DNA of 64,000 nt from Acanthosepion pharaonis (Eukaryota; Mollusca; Cephalopoda; Sepiida; Sepiidae), in the NCBI GenBank assembly GCA_903632075.3, contig CAHIKZ030001779.1, positions 2,536,501 to 2,600,500 on the forward strand. Reading direction: 5' to 3'. Below are positions 57,362-64,000 of the stretch, one piece after another; position 1 is the first letter of the stretch, and each line of letters starts with the position of its first letter. A program made the position numbers and the translations under genes. Under the pieces are notes generated by a model. It was not told where the DNA came from, did no database searches, and saw only the letters and a program-made list of their open reading frames with translations.

Positions 57362-58019
57362 ACTTTACTTGCACTGGAGGCAAAATACACTAACATTTGG
57401 CAAAAATAAAAACATAGTTTTTTTTATTGAATATCAGTATTAGAGTTTATATAACAGGTATATTACAAATAGATTTTAAGTGTAAAATACATTTGCTCTA
57501 TGAAGAAATGAACAGAATATATGACATTTTTTTTAAAAATTCAAGTAAAAAAATATCAACATTTCAACAAAGAAAAAATAATCTTCAGCCTATGAGAAAA
57601 GGATTCACAACATGAAATGGTTATCTTTTTAATTCATTTTTTGTATATATGTCCATATCAGAGAAAGTTTGGGTCCATTTATATGAGTGTTGTTCATTAT
57701 ACTAGTTTAATAAATGAAAAAGAAATACTGGATCAGAATATAAATTTAGCAAACCTTTTCTAATTTTTATTTTAATTTAGTACTTGCATTTTTTACAATG
57801 TTAAAAAGCAGATGACATTAATACAAAAAGTAATGAATCTAAACATAAAATTTGCTAATTTTTAAAATATTTTGATGTGTTTTCTCTTTAAGGGATACTT
57901 TTCATGGTATATATTTTAATTTTATTCAAATATAGTTACACCAAAAACAAAATTCATTGAAAGCAAATGGTTTTAATCCAAGATATGACTATAGCAAAAG
58001 AGAAAGATATTTTTGCTTT
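57362..58019. other. AT-rich spacer
   Basis: Nothing recognised. Confidence 0.4.
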
Positions 58020-58274
58020 TTATATAAGTAAAACTGATATAATGTACAATGTGCATCTTATGACAACACAGAAGCAGTACAAAAAATGATTCTCTGTAGT
58101 TATATTTGTTTCTTGCTTTCCAGCAATATGAAATCTGTAAAAAAATGTGCTTCCCAGCGTGCATTCAGTCATTACTACCTGAAATTCTTGATTATGATGA
58201 ACATCTAATACTGCAAAATAAAGCACTACCAAGGAAAGCATCAGATAAAGAAAGAAACAAAATAAAATAGTCAT
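58020..58274 (-). other. 84-codon open frame with acceptor-like site, unidentified
   Basis: The minus strand has a pyrimidine-rich stretch ending TTTTGCAG, then LDVHHNQEFQVVMTECTL and FFYRFHIAGKQETNITT (one N-glycosylation sequon). The upstream part is strongly hydrophobic. I see no convincing donor. It could be a small exon or chance. Confidence 0.2.
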
Positions 58275-58579
58275 AAAGATATAGACATTAACTTCTTATA
58301 ATAGCATAGTGGATTTGTTTATATAAGCCATCAAGATAAGCTTTACTGAGTGCTTTAGAGAATATAACTATATACTAATGTCTCACAAGTACTGGGTTGG
58401 AAATTGTATGTGGTATTTTTCCATAGATGGCTTTTGAACATGGAATTTTTTTTTCACAGGATGGATGGGGTACTGAAATTTATAACATATATATACATTT
58501 TCTGAAAGGTGACATTGCAACATGTCTTTCAATATAATTCATGTGTGTATTGTGAATTTCAAATGGAGTAAAATGATGC
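58275..58579. other. spacer
   Basis: Nothing recognised. Confidence 0.4.
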
Positions 58580-58960
58580 ATTTTTGTCATTTGATGAAAG
58601 AAAAAAATTGGGAAACACAGCAAAAAATATATTTGCCATTGATGGAGACAGTGCTATAGTTAAGAGTACTCTTCATAAATGGTTCAGAATTGAAAAAAAT
58701 TTATTTAGATGACTGAGAACATTCCAGCTGGCATGCACACTTTGATGATGACAAAACAAAATGCTGATTAAAACTAACCCAGAACACACATGGGACATCA
58801 CACAGATACTCCACATAAGTATTGTATGGCATTTGAAATCACTTAATATTTGGGTGCTTCATGGTTTAACGGAAAAAAAAGATTAATTTCCATCTGGTAT
58901 TCTCTGTTGATGCACAACAAAGCCAACACATATTTTATTGATTACTTAGGATATTTAAAT
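58580..58960 (+). pseudogene. mariner transposase pseudogene, DNA-binding half
   Basis: DNA transposon of the mariner branch that also gave rise to SETMAR. The plus strand reads NIFAIDGDSAIVKSTLHKWF (first HTH, about 58630-58690). After a gap it reads KMLIKTNPEHTWDITQILHI, then SIVWHLKSLNIWVLHGLTEK (second HTH and the WVPHxLTE-type linker, about 58758-58870). It ends SLLMHNKANTYF, the region before the first catalytic Asp. The catalytic domain is missing, and the next recognisable sequence is a LINE RT in the same orientation. Confidence 0.85.
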
Positions 58961-59059
58961 AGTTAATTTTTACAAGTATCAATTCTTTTAGTGGATAAAT
59001 CAACTAAAAGATAATGTTTCAATTTGCTTCCATATTCATTGATACCAAATTATAAAGCA

Positions 59060-59760
59060 TCCTTTTTATGTATAGCTACTTAAGATAAACCTTTCCAAAA
59101 CAGAAACCATGATTTGGAACTGGAATGAAAGCAGTAATGTCACATATGCTGAATCAATCATAAAACTTCAGTATGTGGAATTAGTAAATACGAAACACTT
59201 CAAATATCTCATTGATCAGTTATAACAAATTTAGTATAGGAGAAAAGGAAATTAAACATAGATTGTGCTGGAGGTACAACACTGCAAATTTCTACAAAAT
59301 CAAAACATTATTCTGAAAACTTTTCACACTCTTAAATAGCCTCATCAGACTTTCATATAGATATCACACATGGTGCCAAATCTGTTTAGAAGTATCTAAA
59401 CTGTCAGCTGTATGCAACTACTTTCTAAGATCAATGGTTAAAAATGGCTTTGAGTGAGTGAAACCTGTAAGTCTTAGTGAACATTTTGGACTGATGCTAT
59501 AGAATCACAAAGAAATGGAACAAATAACAGAAACCACATCACTTGAGGACTTTTATCAACAGTAACAGCTAAAATGGATATCACATAACTCCAAGAGAAA
59601 ATAATGACAAAATCAAAATGTTGATGTTCCACATGACTTCAAATAAAAGAAATCCTTCTCAGTAGTGGAAAGAACAATAACAGGCAACTGGATTTAAAAA
59701 CCTATTTTCCAAAAAAAATACTTTTAAGAGAAATATTTTATAAATTTCAGCTGAAAGCAG
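59060..59760 (+). pseudogene. second LINE lineage, reverse transcriptase C-terminal part
   Basis: A non-LTR retrotransposon distinct from the CR1/Jockey-like family above. The plus strand (59096-59225) reads KTETMIWNWNESSNVTY and VELVNTKHFKYLIDQL, the 'KTE' and 'FKYLG' region after the catalytic YADD. Then come IGEKEIKHRLCWRYNTANF and LLNSLIRLSYRYHTWC. These are followed by LSAVCNYFLRSMVKNGFE and TTSLEDFYQQ, then a WISH-like motif. This order is that of endonuclease-reverse transcriptases of the RTE/CR1 type common in molluscs. The motif-C catalytic residues and all 5' parts are missing. At least six stops or shifts are present. Confidence 0.75.
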
Positions 59761-59887
59761 TACAGCCCTCTTGATCAAGGAATTCTGAATGTTACCGTAT
59801 AAGGATATGTCTAATATTACTATTACTATTGCCATAAAATGGAATAAACGGATTTATGGAAAATGTATTTTCCTTTGCTAATACTCC

Positions 59888-59916
59888 CTTTTTATAGAGG
59901 ATACCTCTATAAAAAG
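59888..59916. repeat. perfect 13-bp inverted repeat
   Basis: CTTTTTATAGAGG (59888-59900), 3-nt loop, exact complement (59904-59916). Confidence 0.95.
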
Positions 59917-61128
59917 TGAATATCAGAAGTTCTTTATCTAAAAGCTGTAATCACATTTATTAGAATTTGATTTCTTTAAAATCCTAGTCTATGTGTAAAC
60001 AAATATGATATTTTAAATTTAAATTGAAGAAGGATGAATCTTTGTTAAATTTCATCAGGATTAGATTTTGGGTTTCTAATACCTGGCAGAATTCTATATG
60101 ACATGTGTTAGAAACAAAATCTTGATTATTCCTTCACTGGATTGATAATTTCAAATATCTTAATTAATGCTAACTCCTTTATTTCCAAAAGTGTCACTAC
60201 GAGCATTCCTTGCCAGTGACAGCCAGATAAATATGAAGTCTATTCTTATATTGTTCATCTGCCAGAATAATGCATTTATCTCTGTTAATGAACAATGTAC
60301 AACAGTGTCTTTAGCCAATTGTAATGAGTCTCACAATGTTTGTGACTGTTGGCTACAAATGTCATGTAACTCAACACCCAGTCTCTCTATAATCTCTCTT
60401 TAAATGAGTGGGCTCCAAATCTCCAGATAATCATGTGATGATAACTCTTCACCACTGTAAAATTATAATATAACAAAGACAACCAGATGTTAGTAAAGAA
60501 AAAATCTTTAAGTGATGGCAAGAAATTATTTTAGCATTTTATGACCTATTAGCCACTATCATTTCAATTTTTTTTAATTTAAATTTGTTTAACCAATATG
60601 GCTGCTAGTGATAGTCTGATAAGAAACTGTTTCACAAATATAGAGAAATGCACTTTGATGTATAGAGCATCAAGGTATTATGACATTGATCTAATAAAAA
60701 GTTTTCAACATCAGAATCATATCAACTAGATTATGTACTCTTTTTCTATATTTAGATTACATTCTGAAAATAAAGCAGCATCATTCTTTTTATGAGAATT
60801 AATAAGATATATATTTTTAATTCTAAAACAAATTATAACAAACAATTTAAAATTGCAGTTACTTGTAATTATGTCATTATTTATATTTTCTTGCTTCTTT
60901 ATTCACAGATATTTTTATAATTTTATGAATAAAAAATGGTTGTCATAGTTGTTTCTTTATGTGATAAAGGATAAATATTGCATTGTAGGGTCACATATTT
61001 TTATAAACTTATAAATAAACAATTGAACAGAATAAATAGTGTTTGTTGTAAATTCTCAAGAAAAAAGAGAATACATAAATACATTTTCATATGGGTTTTA
61101 TTAAAATTAATGAATGCTAAACTTTACT
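59917..61128. other. AT-rich spacer
   Basis: A Cys-rich 78-codon frame at 60167-60403 is unrecognised. Nothing else. Confidence 0.35.
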
Positions 61129-61337
61129 ATATATATATATGTGTGTGTGTGTGTTTGAGCTGCTATGCCTGTTTTTTATTTTCTTAAACACTGAAATTAA
61201 TAACAATTTCCCTAGATCTTAATTTAACTGTTTAAGAAAAAAAAACATTGATAGCAACTAAAACATGTTTACCCACTAAAAATAACATTTATAATAAGAA
61301 ATAATGTCACATTAAAAATCAATTTACATATATATAA

Positions 61338-61373
<36 letters not shown>

Positions 61374-61384
61374 AAGAGAGAGAG
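61129..61384 (+). repeat. (TA)n/(TG)n at 61129-61153 and (TA)n-(GA)n at 61337-61384
   Basis: Two short compound microsatellites. Confidence 0.95.
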
Positions 61385-61517
61385 TGATCATACTTTTGTA
61401 TTAATTATAAACAACTTTGTTTTAACAGCTTACATTTTTTTAACAGACATTTAAAAAATTGTAGTGCAATTCAAAATAATTTTTCAAAATCTTGATTTCA
61501 GCTTAAAATCATAAGCA

Positions 61518-61537
61518 AATAATAATAATAATAATAA

Positions 61538-61568
<31 letters not shown>

Positions 61569-61590
61569 AAGAAGAAGAAAAAGAAGAAAA
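61518..61590 (+). repeat. (AAT)n-(AAG)n trinucleotide repeat
   Basis: About seven AAT units change into AAG units, continuing to about 61590. Confidence 0.97.
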
Positions 61591-62597
61591 AAATTATTTT
61601 AGGATTATGAGAAAAATAGCAGAAACTAAACTAAATAGGAAAAAATTTCTAAAAGGGATGAATACCTAGGCAATATTACTAATAAGGTAGACAGGAACAT
61701 TCATAAGTTGAACAAAAGACAAACTCAAATCAACAAACTGACTGAAAATATTTGCCCATGCACAAGAGTCTACACCTCAAACAGATAGATTATATGTTAA
61801 AAGGAAATTGAGCTTACTCAGTTCATATCCCCAACACTAAGCAACACGCTATCTGTATTCTTAACTTGGTTACCTCTGGGAATTAACAAATAGATAAAAG
61901 TACTATTCAAAGACACTCATACTATTACTTTTTCTATGCTCTGTAGGAAGATAAATAATAGGCTAGAGGCTAGCATAGAGGGGAAAAACAAGTGATGCTA
62001 TACAGTCAAGGAATAGAACTGTTAAATTAGCCTCACAGCAATGAAAACACCATTCCCAACAAGCTTCATAACTGCTATAAACTCCTCATTTAAACTTTTT
62101 CATCTGATTAAGAAACTAAAGTGCCAAAACATTAGAAATATCATTACACTTAATGGTTTTTATTTCCCCACTTGAAGAAATGGACTCAGCTGGATAATGT
62201 TTGCATGACATAATAGTTAAAAAAGTATTGTAGTTGTGGAAGTCATGGAATATAGACAGGATTTATCAGGATTGTTATTTTTGTTACTTTTTCTAAAATT
62301 CTTTAAGATTAATTTTATATGACCATTGACAACATGGTTGGGAAAATTATGGTTGATAAATGTTTGTTTTATATTGTTCAGTTGCTTACATAAAATAATG
62401 AAGAAGAAATTATTCTTGCTCCTGATATAAATACTTATTAACTTATTCTACTATAACCAAATTCACCTTAACTATAAACAAGTATAAGCCATTAAAGATA
62501 CAATTTATTGGTACATATTACTTAGTAATTCCAATAAAATGATTAGATTTATCACATATTATAAAACATTTAAAATGTCTAATGTAAATATTAGCAA
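61591..62597. other. AT-rich spacer
   Basis: Nothing recognised. Confidence 0.4.
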
Positions 62598-63115
62598 TAA
62601 CTCTCTGGAGTACTCACACCCAATTTCCCTCCTGGAACAGAAGCTCTACTGGGTGATATGCACATAATCCCATCACTGGTTTCAGAAATCATTTCCAAAC
62701 TAGATTCCCACAAGGCAACTGGAGGGGAGGGGATACCAGCCATCATCCTAAAGAAATGTAATTCTAAGCTTGCTCCAGTTTTCTCCAAACTCTAAAACAA
62801 ATGCCTTCCTGCTTCATGCTTTCCAGTTGGAAATGGATGGCTTACTCTGTAGTTCCTGTTTTTAAAAATTCTGGAGAACCCTATGACCCATCAAATTATT
62901 GCCCTATTAGTCTCTTACCTCTTTTCAGCAAAGTATTCAAGGCTCTAATCAATGATGAAGTGTTAAGCATCTTACTACTCATGACCTTCTCTCAGACAAA
63001 CAATATGGCTTCCATTTCAATCATCCCTTTACTCAATCTTTTCTTTCACTTTCACTCCCTGTAACCCCCTGCATACTAGTGGCATTCTGCCTTGCTTGGG
63101 ATGAAATGATTAAGA
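62598..63115 (+). pseudogene. CR1/Jockey-like LINE, RT fragment fused to 3' end by deletion
   Basis: Plus strand. First frame: GVLTPNFPPGTEALLGDMHI, then IPSLVSEIISKLDSHKATGG and GIPAIILKKCNSKLAPVFSKL (GPDGIP-type region). After a stop and shift it reads VVPVFKNSGEPYDPSNYCPI, then SLLPLFSKVFKALINDEV (the RT fingers motif). The middle and end of RT are deleted: the frame passes quickly to the 3' UTR with GGCATTCTGCCTTGCTTGGG (about 63080-63100), the family 3' end. It therefore lacks motifs A to E. This copy keeps the Asn-Tyr-x-Pro-Ile-Ser-Leu-Leu-Pro motif intact except that Arg is replaced by Cys. Confidence 0.9.
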
Positions 63116-64000
63116 AAGAACAAAAATATTCAGGGCCTCAAAAATCTAAACAATTTTCTTCATGAATTCTCAAGAATTCTCTAAGAATAATTAAAAAACA
63201 ACATTATTATTCTTACATTGGTCATGCTAGCATTGCATTCTGTTCTAGATTAACTTATCACTTATTGAAATTTAGTATAAATTATCCTCATATCAATCAT
63301 CACAAACAGCTAAAATACAACTTATTAGCATGAAACAAATACTAGTATATAGTGTCAAAGAACTATGTAGCACTTACTGCAAGTTGTTGTAATGTTGTCT
63401 TTGTTCAAAATAGCTGCAAATTAGGAAGTCTGTAGTTAGAGAGAGAGTATTGAAGGAACAGAAGAGTAGGTAGAGGAAACAAAGAAGAAGAGGTTTATTA
63501 AATACTCATAGATAGAATGAAAAAACTTGAGTAAATTAAATACTATTCAAATCCTACTCTAATGTGGCTACTTGCCATATTTGTAAGTCAGAACAGTCCA
63601 TTGTCACAGTAGTAGGGAATAGCAGGAAGTACACTGAGTCCTACTTTACAACACAAGTAAAGACTCAAAATACTCATGTGATTATTATACAAAAAGACTT
63701 ATCACATTAAGTAACATATCTTTCACCACATGAGATATTTTTAAAGGGTGTATAAAGCCTTTAATATTTGTATAAATTAATAATATGCATGAAGTACATT
63801 TATTTTCCAGTGCTGTCAAGTTCCCTGTAACTATTCTATGCACATTTATATGATATTTGCATATTTGAATTTGAAATGTTTTATTCCAAAAGATTCCAAC
63901 AAAATCTTGTCTACTATATTGACAACACTTATTTTTTTATAATGATTAATGACTGTGACAGTAAAAATATGGAAACAAAAACAAAGTGAACAAGAAGAGA
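63116..64000. other. AT-rich spacer
   Basis: Nothing recognised to the end of the window. Confidence 0.4.

Noticed and set aside
60167..60403. Cys-rich 78-codon frame as a small secreted protein
   Set aside because: No signal peptide at the start, no known Cys pattern, no splice or promoter signals.

Overview
The window looks like intergenic or deep intronic DNA from an animal nuclear genome. The best guess is a coleoid cephalopod, probably octopus-like. The reasons are very AT-rich sequence, several dozen (TA)n microsatellites, tRNA-derived SINEs with more than one type of head, and decayed Tc1/mariner, CR1/Jockey-like LINE, Penelope-like and Gypsy elements side by side. The species call is inference, since nothing here is diagnostic. 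There are no bacterial, organellar or rRNA features, no convincing functional tRNA gene and no CRISPR array. Almost all long open frames are either microsatellite artefacts (Ile-Tyr runs from (TA)n) or broken transposon proteins.

Layout. 1-7.2 kb: AT-rich spacer with (GAAA)n, one composite SINE (2.07-2.50 kb) and an unidentified coding-like relic (4.4 kb). 7.2-9.1 kb: mariner C-terminus, reverse-strand SINE, and a Tc1-like transposase relic joined to a LINE fragment. 9.1-18.8 kb: spacer with hairpins, microsatellites and a second Tc1-like relic (15.7 kb). 18.8-20.8 kb: mariner relic, Penelope-like GIY-YIG relic, and an inverted pair of tRNA-like repeats. 20.877-25.658 kb: one nearly full-length but decayed Ty3/Gypsy element on the minus strand with both LTRs, PPT, PBS, gag, protease, RT, RNase H and integrase all visible. 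25.7-30.8 kb: microsatellites and half-palindromic repeats. 30.8-36.1 kb: an LTR- or promoter-like segment, a SINE and two LINE copies. 36.3-40.7 kb: transposase scraps, one candidate host exon (38.4 kb, minus strand) and a small tandem duplication. 40.8-43.7 kb: a compositionally distinct block ending in a Helitron-type 3' terminus. 43.7-47.0 kb: microsatellites and a complete 87-bp palindrome. 47.7-50.96 kb: a nest of Penelope-like relic, LINE, Penelope-like relic and SINE. 51-58 kb: spacer, SINEs and a purine-rich strand-asymmetric tract. 58.5-59.8 kb: mariner relic followed by a second LINE lineage. 62.6-63.1 kb: last LINE fragment.

Functionally, every recognisable protein carries stops, frameshifts or deletions, so no autonomous element appears active. 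The autonomous lineages (CR1/Jockey-like LINE, a second LINE, PLE, Gypsy, Tc1, mariner) and the non-autonomous ones (SINEs, palindromes, Helitron-like block) record several waves of insertion. Many element boundaries abut (TA)n tracts. I found no new defence or metabolic system. The most notable items are the palindromic and inverted SINE structures, the Penelope relic with long inverted arms and hammerhead-like cores, the in-frame birth of a (TA)n microsatellite inside Gypsy pol, the Helitron-like block, and a possible host exon.
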